A DNA stretch of 64,000 nt from JAHBTB01 sp964451255 (GCA_964451255.1 CAYVHL010000001.1:558001-622000), one strand, 5' to 3'. Positions 17,014 to 26,034 are shown, counted from the stretch's first letter. Made by a program: numbers and translations. Notes: generated by a model from the sequence alone, not told the origin.

Positions 17014-18464
17014 TGGACGGATCCTCCAAGAGCCGCTGGGCCGTCGTCCTCTCCTGGCTTGCCGCCATGATCCCCTTCGTCGGGTTCTGGAGCTACGGTC
17101 TGACCGACCTCGACGAGGGTTTCTATGGGGCCGTCGTGACCGACATGCTCCGACGGCACGACTGGATCACCCCGACGTTCAACGGCGTGCCCTGGTTTGA
17201 GAAGCCGATCCTGAGTTATTGGCTGGCGATGCCGACGGTGGCGCTCTTCGGAAACGAGTTTGGCGCGAGGCTACCGTCGGTGCTCTGCACCCTGGCCACG
17301 GCGGCAGTCATGGCTCGGTTCGCACGCAGGCACTTCAGCGACGGCGTCGCCCTTGTCCTGCCCGCCGCATACACCGGTTGCCTCCTGGTCGGAGGGGTCG
17401 GCCGAATGATGATGACCGACCCGGCCCTCGTACTGTGCCTGACCCTTGCGTTCACCACGTTCTTCCAATCATTGACCGGAGAGCCTAAGGCCCGCCTCTG
17501 GACAGCCTTCTGGCTCGGCCTGGCTGTGCTGGCGAAAGGCCCCGTCGCTTTGGTCTTGTTCGCCGTCCTCGGCACTTGCACCTATTGGAAATGCCCCGAC
17601 CTGAGAACCAACTTCAGAGGTCATTGGGCATGGGGCACGTTGATCGTCGTGGCGGTGGCCGCCACCTGGTATGTGCCCTGCTATCTGGCCAACGGCGACT
17701 CCTTCGTCCAGAAGTTCTTGATCGAACAAAACGTCGGCCGGTTCGCCGGGGGCGACAAGGCGCACGCGGTGCCGCTTTGGTCTCATCCCGTCTACTTCCC
17801 CGCCGTTATGCTCCTAGCTCTGTTTCCGTGGGTGATTTGGTCGTCCAAGGCCGTCGTTGCCAAGTTGCGCGACAAGGAGAGGGGGAACGCCTTCACCTAC
17901 CTTTGGCTGTGGGGCCTGGTGGTCGTCGGCTTCTTCACCATCAGCGGCAGCAAACTGCCCCACTACGCCCTTCCCGCCGTAGCACCATGGCTCACGTTGG
18001 CGCTTGTCGCGGTCGTCAAGGAAGCGGACGCACTCAAGAGATGGCTGCCACTGGCGGCGGGCTGGTGTTGCGTCACACTTGCCTTGGCCCAGGGCCTGAC
18101 GCAGGATTACTACAACGACAACTTCGCCGATGTCCAGCGTGTCACCCGCGAAGTCGCCCGCCGCTCGCTCCCAATCGTGCTCTTCCGCATCACGGGAGGA
18201 GGGTCGAACGATTGGGGAATCCATGACACAAGCCATCCCTCACAGTTGTTCTATCTGCGCAGGGTTGTTACCGTCACCGACGACATGACGGCGTTGGCGA
18301 TCGGCACAGAACCAAAGACGGTGATGACCAGGGACGGAGGAATGGATGTGGAGACCGTCACATACCTTTTCGACCAAGGATGGGAGGTCAAACCGATCGA
18401 CCTCACGACGGACAGCAAGGATTACCGCGTCTTTCGGGTGTCGCCCCGCTCTCTCAAAGGCTGA
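17013..18464 (+). CDS. ArnT/PMT-like integral membrane glycosyltransferase
   Basis: 483 residues. About ten transmembrane helices with the first-loop acidic motif TDLDEGFYG and a downstream WFEKPILSYWL, the hallmarks of the GT-C fold ArnT-like/dolichyl-phosphate-mannose-type family that transfers a sugar from a polyprenyl-phosphate carrier. The acceptor (lipid A, protein or polysaccharide) cannot be told. The C-terminal ~100 residues form a small periplasmic domain. Start ATG shares a base with the preceding stop. The 3' end overlaps the convergent comEA-like gene by 11 bases. Confidence 0.85.
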   Translation: MDGSSKSRWAVVLSWLAAMIPFVGFWSYGLTDLDEGFYGAVVTDMLRRHDWITPTFNGVPWFEKPILSYWLAMPTVALFGNEFGARLPSVLCTLATAAVMARFARRHFSDGVALVLPAAYTGCLLVGGVGRMMMTDPALVLCLTLAFTTFFQSLTGEPKARLWTAFWLGLAVLAKGPVALVLFAVLGTCTYWKCPDLRTNFRGHWAWGTLIVVAVAATWYVPCYLANGDSFVQKFLIEQNVGRFAGGDKAHAVPLWSHPVYFPAVMLLALFPWVIWSSKAVVAKLRDKERGNAFTYLWLWGLVVVGFFTISGSKLPHYALPAVAPWLTLALVAVVKEADALKRWLPLAAGWCCVTLALAQGLTQDYYNDNFADVQRVTREVARRSLPIVLFRITGGGSNDWGIHDTSHPSQLFYLRRVVTVTDDMTALAIGTEPKTVMTRDGGMDVETVTYLFDQGWEVKPIDLTTDSKDYRVFRVSPRSLKG

Positions 18465-19044
18465 GATAAGGTTGCATCTGCGCGAACTTCTTGGGCCCGA
18501 TCCCCTTGACCTTCTGGATCTCGTCCACGCTCTTGAACCCTCCGTTCTGACTCCGATAGGCGATGATCTTTTGAGCCGTCGCCGCCCCGACTCCCGGCAA
18601 CTGTTGCAGTTCGGTCGCGCTGGCGGTGTTGATTGCGACCTTTCCGACCGGCATCTGTTTCTTGCCGCTCCGCTTCTCTGAGGTTCCGGTGGACGGCTTG
18701 GCCGACTTGACCGGAGCCTCGGCGACCGGCTCGCCCAGACGCGGGACCCGTAGCTCCATGCCGTCCTCCAACGGCAGGGCCAAGTTGATCGGATCGAGGT
18801 TCGCGTCCTCCGTCGTACCTCCGGCCGCCTTGATTGCCTCGTTTACCCGTTGGCCAGTGCCGAACCGATAGAGTCCGGGGTGGACGACGGCCCCCTTGAC
18901 GTCGACGGCCAGGCTTTGGCCCCCGATAGTCCAGCCCTGGACGGTCTTCGGCGTCGTGGCCAGTTGGACGCCCGTCACCAGGGCCGCCAAACCAAACACC
19001 GTCCCACCGATTGTCTTTGTCTTGGTCGACAACGTGTCAAACAT
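18454..19044 (-). CDS. ComEA-family DNA-binding protein (SLBB + helix-hairpin-helix)
   Basis: 196 residues. An N-terminal membrane anchor (TIGGTVFGLAALVTGVQLA) is followed by an SLBB-like domain (VDVKGAVVHPGLYRF, then GQRVNEAIKAAGG) and, after a Ser/Lys-rich linker, a C-terminal pair of helix-hairpin-helix motifs (INTASATELQQLPGVGAATA; IQKVKGIGPKKF). This is the layout of ComEA, the periplasmic double-stranded-DNA receptor of natural transformation. No comEC or other competence gene is adjacent, so competence is only suggested. Confidence 0.9.
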   Translation of the reverse strand: MFDTLSTKTKTIGGTVFGLAALVTGVQLATTPKTVQGWTIGGQSLAVDVKGAVVHPGLYRFGTGQRVNEAIKAAGGTTEDANLDPINLALPLEDGMELRVPRLGEPVAEAPVKSAKPSTGTSEKRSGKKQMPVGKVAINTASATELQQLPGVGAATAQKIIAYRSQNGGFKSVDEIQKVKGIGPKKFAQMQPYLSL

Positions 19045-19107
19045 GAAACCTCACCAAACCGCCATATTACGAGAAGCGATGGCCGATTGGTCAAGCAACT
19101 ATGGACA

Positions 19108-19962
19108 CTATCTGACTGACTTTTCCGCAGCCTCAACCGTATTGGCAAGCAGACTGGCGACCGTCATGGGGCCTACTCCGCCGGGCACCGGCGTTATGAA
19201 CGAGGCCATGGCAGCGCACTCCTCGTAATGGCAGTCGCCGACATCCGAGTCCCTCCCTTCGACTTTGTTGTAACCGGCGTCGACGACCACGGCACCCGGT
19301 TTGATCCAATCCCCTCGGACGAGTTCCGGCTTGCCGACGGCGGCGACGACGATGTCTGCGGTGCGAACCAGGTCCGGCAAGTCGCGGGTGCGGCTGTGGG
19401 CGACGGTCACCGTGGAATTCCGTTCCAAGAGCATCAACGACATCGGCTTGCCCAAGATGACGCTGCGGCCGATGACCACGGCGTGCCTCCCCGCGCATTC
19501 GATCTCATAAGCGTCCAGCAACCTGGTGATGCCTAGCGGGGTGGCGCACCGATAGCCCGGGAGGCCAGCGACGAGCCGCCCAAGGCTCGCGGTGGTGATG
19601 CCGTCCGCGTCCTTGTCGGGGCCGAGCGATTCAAGGACGCGTGGTTCGTCGATGTGACTTGGCAAAGGGTGCTGGATCAGGACACCGTGCACCTTGGTGT
19701 TGGCGTTCATCCGAAAGACGTGGTCGATCACCTGCTCGGTGGTGACGCTCTCTGTCACGTGGAAAACACCGCTCTCGACCCCGACCCACTTCGCCCACTG
19801 TTGCTTCATGGCCACGTAGGCCAAACTTGCTGGGTCCTGTGAGGCCACGACCGCCTCCAGCCGGGGGTTGACACTCCTCTCCTTGAGGACGCCCACCCTG
19901 ACTTTGAGTTCTTCTCGGACGGCCCTGGCCAGTTGGCGGCCGTCCATGACCACGGCGCTCAA
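19108..19962 (-). CDS. folD: Bifunctional methylenetetrahydrofolate dehydrogenase/cyclohydrolase
   Basis: 284 residues. Interconverts 5,10-methylene-, methenyl- and 10-formyl-THF in the cytosol. The catalytic YVAMK (Tyr-x-x-x-Lys), VHGVLIQHPLP, and C-terminal PVPGGVGPMTVASLL motifs are present, as is the Rossmann VVIGRSVILGKPM segment. The usual DVDGF..N.G motif appears as DADGITTASLGRL, a modest deviation. TTG 19962 is chosen since it overlaps the purE stop in a TTGA junction and gives the usual MSA..DG N-terminus; ATG 19947 is the alternative. Co-transcribed with purE; both belong to one-carbon/purine metabolism. Confidence 0.94.
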   Translation of the reverse strand: MSAVVMDGRQLARAVREELKVRVGVLKERSVNPRLEAVVASQDPASLAYVAMKQQWAKWVGVESGVFHVTESVTTEQVIDHVFRMNANTKVHGVLIQHPLPSHIDEPRVLESLGPDKDADGITTASLGRLVAGLPGYRCATPLGITRLLDAYEIECAGRHAVVIGRSVILGKPMSLMLLERNSTVTVAHSRTRDLPDLVRTADIVVAAVGKPELVRGDWIKPGAVVVDAGYNKVEGRDSDVGDCHYEECAAMASFITPVPGGVGPMTVASLLANTVEAAEKSVR

Positions 19963-20447
19963 CCTTGCACCTCTTTGTCCATTTGCATCACCAGCCTCTC
20001 TTGCTCTGCTCGAAACATTTCGAGTTTGACCGCCAGACCATCGTCCGCCAAGGACAGGATCTCGACGGCCAACAACCCCGCGTTTCGCCCGCCTCCGATG
20101 GCAACTGTCGCCACGGGGATGCCAGGAGGCATCTGCACGATGCTGTGGAGCGAGTCCACCCCCGAAAGGGCTTTGCCCGCCACCGGCACGCCCACCACAG
20201 GCAGGGTCGTCATGGAGGCGACCATGCCAGGCAAGTGGGCGGCGCCGCCTGCTCCCGCGATGATCACCTTCAGGCCTCGTTCCCGGGCTGACTTTGCATA
20301 TTCAACCATCCGGTCAGGCGTCCGGTGGGCGCTGACGACATGAACCTCGTGGGGGACGCCGAACTCCTTCAGGGTCTCGACGGCGGGCGTCATCGTATCC
20401 AGGTCGGATTTGGACCCCATGATGACGCCGACGAGCGGTGACTGCAT
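19959..20447 (-). CDS. purE: N5-carboxyaminoimidazole ribonucleotide mutase
   Basis: 162 residues, standard length for class I PurE. Converts N5-CAIR to CAIR in purine synthesis. Shows GVIMGSKSDLDTM near the N-terminus, SAHRTPDRM, the Gly-rich AGAGGAAHLPGMVAS loop with the catalytic His and the SIVQMPPGIPVATVAI segment. ATG 20447; the stop overlaps folD. Divergent from ftsZ across ~110 bases. Confidence 0.95.
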   Translation of the reverse strand: MQSPLVGVIMGSKSDLDTMTPAVETLKEFGVPHEVHVVSAHRTPDRMVEYAKSARERGLKVIIAGAGGAAHLPGMVASMTTLPVVGVPVAGKALSGVDSLHSIVQMPPGIPVATVAIGGGRNAGLLAVEILSLADDGLAVKLEMFRAEQERLVMQMDKEVQG

Positions 20448-20558
20448 ACGGGCAAGGTTACTCCCTGTGGAAAAATCGCCGCCTTTCCTCAGTGGGCCGC
20501 GCTTCAAGTCGGGTTCCTGGTCCGTCCCATTGACCAAGGCGTAGCTCGCCCCCATGTT

Positions 20559-21701
20559 ATGGACGCCTGGGACCAACCTGAGATGAACCCTGTCAACTTG
20601 TTTGAGACCGTCGCCGAGATCAAAGTCATCGGCGTCGGAGGCGCCGGGTGCAACGCGGTCAACCGCATGGTTGAGACCGGTGTGCAAGGCGTCAAGTTCC
20701 TTGCCCTGAACACGGACAAGCAAGCGCTTGAGACCAGCAAGGCAGACACAAGACTCTCGCTCGGCCTCGGTCTGACACGTGGTCTCGGCACGGGCGGCGA
20801 CCCGACCAGAGGCGCAGCTGCAGCAAAGGAGTCCGAGAAGGCGATCATGGAGGCGATTGACGGCGCCGACATGGTGTTCGTCACAGCCGGTCTCGGCGGC
20901 GGCACAGGCACGGGTGCCGCACCACTGGTTTGCGAGATCGCCAAGAGGATGGGCGCGCTCACCGTGGCGGTGGTCACCAAGCCCTTCTCATTCGAGGGGC
21001 CGCGCCGTCGCAGGCAGGCTGAGGAAGGCTTGGAGGCTCTCCGCCACCACGTCGACACGGTTATCACGATCCCCAACGACAAACTTGCCGACGTCGTCGA
21101 ACGCAAGGCGTCCCTTCAGGAGGCGTTCTTGGCCGCAGACGACGTGCTGCGCCAAGGCGTCCAGGGGATCAGCGACATCATCCTTCGGCCCGGCCAGATC
21201 AACGTCGACTTTGCCGACGTCAGCGCGGTGATGAAGGACGCGGGTGTCGCCTTGATGGGCATGGGGCGCGGTACGGGAGAACGAAGGGCGCGGGCGGCGG
21301 CGGAGGCGGCGGTGAACTCGCCGATCCTTGAGACGACGATCGTCGGAGCCAAGAAGATCTTGGTCAACATCACAGCCGGGCCCGACTTCAGCCTAGGTGA
21401 GATCCAAGAGGCGATGGAGTACGTCATGCAGATGGCCGACCCCGACGAAGCCAACGTGTTCATGGGGCACGTGGTCGACAACAACATCGGCGACGATGTC
21501 ATCGTCACCCTCTTGGCCGCCGACCTGCCGAGCAACCCGAAGCCGGTCGACCGCCAGGTCTTCACCTATACAGGTGAAGTCCGCCGGGTACCCGCCGAAG
21601 AGGAGCCAGCTTCGACACGAGTCACTCAGAAGCCGATCGAGATCGAAGACATCGACCTCGACATCCCTGCCTTCCTGCGCCGCCAGCGGCAGGGCAACTA
21701 A
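20559..21701 (+). CDS. ftsZ: Cell division protein FtsZ
   Basis: 380 residues. Tubulin-like GTPase that forms the division ring. The GTP-binding GGGTGTG signature is at residues 113-119; NTDKQAL, the T7-loop region INVDFADV and a short linker to the C-terminal peptide DIPAFLRRQR (368-377), which docks FtsA/ZipA-type partners, are all visible. It is alone, away from a dcw cluster, and is followed by a strong terminator, so it is probably monocistronic. A TTGACC box at 20530 with an AT-rich hexamer near 20555 could place transcription start downstream of ATG 20559, in which case ATG 20583 (MNPVNLFET) would be the true start. Confidence 0.96.
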   Translation: MDAWDQPEMNPVNLFETVAEIKVIGVGGAGCNAVNRMVETGVQGVKFLALNTDKQALETSKADTRLSLGLGLTRGLGTGGDPTRGAAAAKESEKAIMEAIDGADMVFVTAGLGGGTGTGAAPLVCEIAKRMGALTVAVVTKPFSFEGPRRRRQAEEGLEALRHHVDTVITIPNDKLADVVERKASLQEAFLAADDVLRQGVQGISDIILRPGQINVDFADVSAVMKDAGVALMGMGRGTGERRARAAAEAAVNSPILETTIVGAKKILVNITAGPDFSLGEIQEAMEYVMQMADPDEANVFMGHVVDNNIGDDVIVTLLAADLPSNPKPVDRQVFTYTGEVRRVPAEEEPASTRVTQKPIEIEDIDLDIPAFLRRQRQGN

Positions 21702-21740
21702 GCACGATATCTACCGAACAAACGTACTGGTCCAACGATA

Positions 21741-21769
21741 GCCCCGCCACCCTGGCGGGGCGTTTTTTT
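21741..21769 (+). terminator. Rho-independent terminator of ftsZ
   Basis: Perfect 9-bp stem GCCCCGCCA/TGGCGGGGC with a 3-nt loop, followed by G and seven T. Forty bases after the ftsZ stop. Confidence 0.95.
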
Positions 21770-21808
21770 CTTGCTTGACATCCTAGACGCTGGGCTCAGT
21801 CCACAGCC

Positions 21809-22399
21809 TTACTTCGAGATGTCGACCAACAGATCATAGGCCATCGGGTCGAGCAGGATCGCCCGGATCCAAAGCTTGAGTTTGTCGTCCTCGCTGAGAC
21901 TGTCGACCTTTGCGTTGGGATCGATCAATCGAGGGTCAAGGGCGTTGGCGGCCGCTTTCACCTGGCCCGCGTTCATGACCTCGACGAATTTCTTGCGGAC
22001 CAACTCCGTGTTGTCGGCGATCACTATCATGCGCGAACCCTCCAGACCGCGGGCCATCCCCCTCAGGCTGCCGAGCACCTCGGACTTGGTCACCTGCTTC
22101 TTGTCCATCGCGTCGGAGATCGCACCGTCGAGTTGGCCCTCGTACTTCTTCATTTGCTCCAGTTCGGCCGCCTCTTGTTTACGAACCATGTCCCGAGCCT
22201 TTTCGACCACTGGCAACAGCTTCTTGATCTGGTCCTTTGTCATCAGCACGGGCAATATCTGGTTCAACAGGTCAAGCTTGTGGACCTTCATTGCGATCCT
22301 GTCCGCGACCGGGTTGGATTGATGGACTTGCGCCACGACAAGGCAAGGCAACAGGAAGAAGGCCGACAGAATCACGAGGGTGGTGGGGCGGCGAAGCAT
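21809..22399 (-). CDS. Exported helical protein of unknown function
   Basis: 196 residues from ATG 22399, with GGAG upstream. A clear Sec signal (TTLVILSAFFLLPCLVVAQ) precedes an alpha-helical, Lys/Asp/Met-rich mature domain (LLPVVEKARDMVRKQEAAEL, then KKYEGQLDGAISDAMDKKQV). The start shares a base with the stop of the upstream membrane-protein gene. I do not recognise the family; periplasmic, possibly a small chaperone-like or regulatory protein, but that is a guess. Confidence 0.75.
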   Translation of the reverse strand: MLRRPTTLVILSAFFLLPCLVVAQVHQSNPVADRIAMKVHKLDLLNQILPVLMTKDQIKKLLPVVEKARDMVRKQEAAELEQMKKYEGQLDGAISDAMDKKQVTKSEVLGSLRGMARGLEGSRMIVIADNTELVRKKFVEVMNAGQVKAAANALDPRLIDPNAKVDSLSEDDKLKLWIRAILLDPMAYDLLVDISK

Positions 22400-22752
22400 T
22401 ATTTCTCCGGGGTTTCGGACGCTTGGTCTGGCACGATGGTTTCCCTTGGCCTTGAGGCCGAAAGCATGCAGAGCGCGCCGAAGGTCTGCATGGTTGTGAA
22501 TCCTACGCCGGTCAGCGTCACCAAGGCCCAAGCCGAAGGAGCCATCGAACCGCCGTTTATTCCTCCCGTGGCCGTCGCGGCCAAGGATCCGACGACCAAG
22601 ACAGCCAAGCCGCCGATCAAGCTGGCGGGCCCGGCCACGGCCGACACCTTTCGGCCCGTTGACTTCGTCGCCTTGGCCGCCAGGTAGCGCCCGAACCATA
22701 GACCGGCCACTATCCAGACGACAAAGCTGACGCCTGACTGCACCCAAAGCAC
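22399..22752 (-). CDS. Small three-helix membrane protein
   Basis: 117 residues if started at GTG 22752. Three hydrophobic segments: LWVQSGVSFVVWIVAGLWFG, ASLIGGLAVLVVGSLAAT and ALVTLTGVGFTTMQTFGALC. The frame continues open upstream to 22941, but that part is antisense to well-conserved mntR coding sequence, so a start near 22752 is preferred; ATG 22836 is a less likely option. Coupled to the exported protein downstream. Function unknown. Confidence 0.55.
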   Translation of the reverse strand: MLWVQSGVSFVVWIVAGLWFGRYLAAKATKSTGRKVSAVAGPASLIGGLAVLVVGSLAATATGGINGGSMAPSAWALVTLTGVGFTTMQTFGALCMLSASRPRETIVPDQASETPEK

Positions 22753-22794
22753 GCCGGACAGGATACCGAGGCGGCCAAGAGCTAGAATAGGTTC

Positions 22795-23199
22795 ATCAGC
22801 ACCGCCGAGCGCTTCCGCCGCGTCCGAGAGGACCATAGCCGCGAGACCGCCGAGGACTATGTCGAGCTCATCCAGACGCTCACTGACGAGATCGGCGAGG
22901 CCCGGGCGGTGGATATGGCGTCCCGGCTTGGCGTCAGCCAAGTGACGGTCACCAAGACCCTACAACGCCTGGTGCGCGACGGCCTGGTGACGACCCAGCC
23001 CTACCGTGCAGTCTTCCTTACAGAGGAGGGACGCCACATGGCGGACGAGGCGCGCCTACGGCACCATGCTGTCGTGAGCTTCTTGCGCGCTCTCGGGGTT
23101 GGCGAACAGACCGCGGAGACCGATGCCGAGGGTATCGAGCACCATGTCTCGGATGAGACCCTCCGAGCCATGGCGAGGTTCGTCAGTTCCAGGAGTTAG
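22795..23199 (+). CDS. mntR: Manganese-responsive transcriptional regulator MntR (start codon unresolved)
   Basis: DtxR/MntR-type repressor of the longer proteobacterial subtype. The winged-helix part (VDMASRLGVSQVTVTKTLQRL) and the dimerisation/metal-binding DAEGIEHHVSDETL follow the E. coli MntR sequence closely. Homology clearly extends upstream of the first GTG (22909): RFRRVREDHSRETAEDYVEL aligns with the E. coli N-terminus and contains the metal-ligand Asp and Glu (D8 and E11 in B. subtilis MntR). No ATG, GTG or TTG occurs in the 38 codons after the in-frame stop at 22783. ATC 22795, seven bases after a TAGAAT box, is given only as a placeholder. No manganese transporter is adjacent. 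Confidence 0.8.
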   Translation: MSTAERFRRVREDHSRETAEDYVELIQTLTDEIGEARAVDMASRLGVSQVTVTKTLQRLVRDGLVTTQPYRAVFLTEEGRHMADEARLRHHAVVSFLRALGVGEQTAETDAEGIEHHVSDETLRAMARFVSSRS

Positions 23200-23218
23200 G
23201 CGGTTTCGGAAGGTTCCT

Positions 23219-24046
23219 TCAAGTCGAACTCGCGACAGCCACATGGGCGGGCCACCCTCCCTCGAACACGACCCGCGTCATTGACGCGGTCCTGACCGGG
23301 GCTTCCCATGATGTGACGTCGACCCATACCACCCCGCCGGGGTTGCCGACTTCGACCCTGCCGGTGTATCCGGTCGAGCGGGCGTGCACTATAGCGGCGG
23401 CGACGCTTCCCGTGCCGCAACCCATGGTCTCGCCAGCCCCACGCTCCCAAATCCGTAGCCGGAGCTGTCCCGGGGCGACGGTCTGCACCCACATGACGCT
23501 GGTCCTGTCGGGGAAAAGCGGATCGTGTTCGATCTCGGGGCTCAGCGTGAAAAACTCGTCGTCACCAGGTAATTGGTCGACGTCGACGACCGTGTGGGTG
23601 GTGCCGGTGGACAGTGCCGATGCCACATGCCCCCACCTGCTCTCTCGCCACATCTCACGGGGGTGGAGAGTGCTGTCCAGAGGCACCCTCAGAGGCGAAA
23701 AGCTAGCAGGAGGCAGGGTGACCTCGACCAATCCGTCGCGGTGGACGTGTGCGGGTACGTAGATGCCAAGGTGGCGGACATCGAAGGAACCTGTGGCCCA
23801 GCCCTGGCCAACCATGTGGGCTGCCGCGATACGTAGCCCGTTGCCGCAGAAGTCCTCGGTTCCGTCCGGATTGAACATCCTGAGCTTCAGATCAGGGGAC
23901 ACGACCAGCAACCCGTCCGAACCAACCCCGAAATGGGGTTCCGACACCTCTTTGGCGAACTCGCTAAGATCGTTACCTGCTAAATCTCCGGCGTGGACAA
24001 GGACAAAGGTGTTGCCGACCGCCTCGACTTTCCAAAAAGGTATCAC
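23219..24046 (-). CDS. dapF: Diaminopimelate epimerase
   Basis: 275 residues. Interconverts LL- and meso-diaminopimelate for lysine and peptidoglycan. The two catalytic cysteines sit in DFCGNGLRI and MGCGTGSVAAA, in the order expected, with the GAGET motif before the second. The first motif follows FNPDGTED rather than the commoner Asn-Ala-Asp-Gly-Ser form. GTG 24046 is chosen because it makes a 4-nt GTGA overlap with the stop of the upstream gene; a further GTG at 24064 is possible. Convergent with mntR. Confidence 0.93.
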   Translation of the reverse strand: MIPFWKVEAVGNTFVLVHAGDLAGNDLSEFAKEVSEPHFGVGSDGLLVVSPDLKLRMFNPDGTEDFCGNGLRIAAAHMVGQGWATGSFDVRHLGIYVPAHVHRDGLVEVTLPPASFSPLRVPLDSTLHPREMWRESRWGHVASALSTGTTHTVVDVDQLPGDDEFFTLSPEIEHDPLFPDRTSVMWVQTVAPGQLRLRIWERGAGETMGCGTGSVAAAIVHARSTGYTGRVEVGNPGGVVWVDVTSWEAPVRTASMTRVVFEGGWPAHVAVASST

Positions 24047-26034
24047 TGGACGGACTCCAACCACATCTCAGCCCGGGCCATCGTCGATTCAAACCATGCT
24101 CCGCCAGGACAGATGAGGGGGAACCACCAGGCGCTCGGGCGGTGTCCGGCCTTTTGCAGGCCTTCCGTCGCGATGACCGCCTCCCGGGCGAGGGTCATCC
24201 GCATGATCTCTGCCTCGAGAGCGATCTCGTCACGCCGACGCTTCGCCTTTGTGACCTGCTCGGACGCCAGGCTTTCCTCTTGTCGTTGAAGCAACGACCG
24301 CCATTCGGCCTCCAGTGCGGCCACCTCTGAAGTCAGTCTGCCCACCTGCCGCTCGTACTCGGACCGCTTGTCCAATTCAGCTTGGTCAGGTGACTGCTCG
24401 AACACTCGGTCTCGCCAATGGCGTCCCTTTTCGGCCTCGACTTCGTTCACTTGCCTCTTCACCGCGCGAATTCGTTCGGCGACCCGACGGCGTTCTTCCC
24501 TGCCGGAGGCGACTAGGGCCTGAAGGCCGGAAAGTCTCTCGTGGATCTGGTGGTATTCGTCCGCCAAGCACGACCACATCCCCCCCAAGGTCTCTTGCAG
24601 AAGGATCATCAAGTCTCTCGTCCTCCTGGCCGACGCGAGTCTTTCGAGCCTGAGTGATTGCTCCCGGTGGACTTCCCTCCAGCGGATCGCCAAGCTCGGC
24701 GCACTGAGTTCGTCTACGCCGAACGGTCGGTGGAGGGGGTCAGGCAGGCGCACCCAGGCGCAACAGTCAGACATGGCGTCCCACGGCTCGTAACGTACAC
24801 GGAGGACCGGGTTCAAATACAGGTGCACGCCGTTGTCATCCAGAGTCTGGTGGAACTTTTGCGATGTCTTGACATAGCTGCTCGCCCCGACGTGGAAGAC
24901 AAAGACGAACTCCCTGGCCAGCATCCCGATCAGGGAAACCGCCTTTCCGACCAGGACGCATCGAGGCCCAAATCGCTTTTCGATCACGCTCGCCAGTTCT
25001 TCGAGATTTTGAAGAGGCTTTTTGAAGCTGAAACCAACGGGGTCTGGCGTCATCACCACGCCGCCTTTGTTGCCCAACCGAAGCGTGCCGCGGCCCACAC
25101 CCGGGATGATCAAGTCAAACGGAAGCGCGCCGGTGCCGAACCGGTCCAACGTGTAGATCTCCGACCCACGGACCGCGTCGTCGTAGGCCTTTCTCGCGGT
25201 TTCTTTGGTCGCCGGGTCGACAAACGCCCGGACGAGGTCGAACCGTGGCAACGCGACGGTGGTCGAATTGAACGCCAACAGCCTCGATGTCCGGGTGGTC
25301 TCGATCCCGACACGCTTACCAGCCGTCAGGTCGTAGAGTTGGGGCAACAGGCTTTCGTAGTAGTCCGCAAGGGTCTGGCAATCGTCGGAGTCAGACGCGC
25401 GACAAACAAGTTCGATCAGCCTGTCCCTGGCTCGTTCCGCATCCGCACGGTGGTACCCGGCCATCATGGCCAGAGACGTGTCCACCGCCCATTCGAAGGT
25501 ACGGAAGAGTTCGGGAAACAATGGGCCAAGCCGACTCTCCGCGGTCGTCTGCGACTTCGACTCCAAGCTGGCGACCCCGCGCCATCCCCATGCCTCGGTC
25601 ACGTCGTCGAGATAGCCCGGCCGAGCCGCTGCCACTTGGGCGATCCTTGCCCCAGCCTTGGCGAGGGCCTCTCGGGTGACCACGGTCTCCGATCCAAAAA
25701 GGGCGCTGAACTCGCCAGCGGCGCTCCACAGGCCCCTGGTAGTCGTGTCGTTGTGAGGCAGCGCCTTATATCCGGCCGACGGCCCTGGGACATAAGCCTT
25801 GGCAAAGTAGTCGGTGTCGTGGACGCCGGCCACAAACGGCCGGTCGTCACCTGCGGCACGGGCCGCCAGCGCGACCCCCGACTTCATCGGCTCGTCCCAA
25901 AAGACGGTCTGCCCGAGGGCAAGGAAAGGGGCACCGGGCGCCCGCTTCGCGAGCTCCTGGAACACGGCCTCCCTATCCCGACAGTCAGGCTCCATCGGCA
26001 TCCCACATCCACCATACGGCGGCAGGACTGACAT
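24043..26034 (-). CDS. Large protein of unknown function with C-terminal coiled coil, coupled to dapF
   Basis: 663 residues, no signal peptide and no membrane helix. The first ~430 residues are globular, with notable segments GQTVFWDEPMKSGVAL, FVAGVHDTDYFAK and a Gly-rich IIPGVGRGTLRLGNKGG. Residues ~450-620 are a long heptad-type helix rich in Arg/Glu (AERIRAVKRQVNEVEAEKG; VGRLTSEVAALEAEW). The C-terminal tail ends in a Trp-rich segment (SAWWFPLICPGGAWF). I recognise no family. The stop overlaps the dapF start, so it is in the same operon and may be linked to cell-wall precursor supply; that is inference. Confidence 0.75.
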   Translation of the reverse strand: MSVLPPYGGCGMPMEPDCRDREAVFQELAKRAPGAPFLALGQTVFWDEPMKSGVALAARAAGDDRPFVAGVHDTDYFAKAYVPGPSAGYKALPHNDTTTRGLWSAAGEFSALFGSETVVTREALAKAGARIAQVAAARPGYLDDVTEAWGWRGVASLESKSQTTAESRLGPLFPELFRTFEWAVDTSLAMMAGYHRADAERARDRLIELVCRASDSDDCQTLADYYESLLPQLYDLTAGKRVGIETTRTSRLLAFNSTTVALPRFDLVRAFVDPATKETARKAYDDAVRGSEIYTLDRFGTGALPFDLIIPGVGRGTLRLGNKGGVVMTPDPVGFSFKKPLQNLEELASVIEKRFGPRCVLVGKAVSLIGMLAREFVFVFHVGASSYVKTSQKFHQTLDDNGVHLYLNPVLRVRYEPWDAMSDCCAWVRLPDPLHRPFGVDELSAPSLAIRWREVHREQSLRLERLASARRTRDLMILLQETLGGMWSCLADEYHQIHERLSGLQALVASGREERRRVAERIRAVKRQVNEVEAEKGRHWRDRVFEQSPDQAELDKRSEYERQVGRLTSEVAALEAEWRSLLQRQEESLASEQVTKAKRRRDEIALEAEIMRMTLAREAVIATEGLQKAGHRPSAWWFPLICPGGAWFESTMARAEMWLESVQ

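Noticed and set aside
24658..26031. Plus-strand frame of 457 codons antisense to the 663-residue unknown protein
   Set aside because: Arg/Gly/His-rich composition typical of antisense frames; the minus-strand frame is longer, has heptads and Trp-rich segments and forms a GTGA junction with dapF. The choice is made on these grounds, not on homology.
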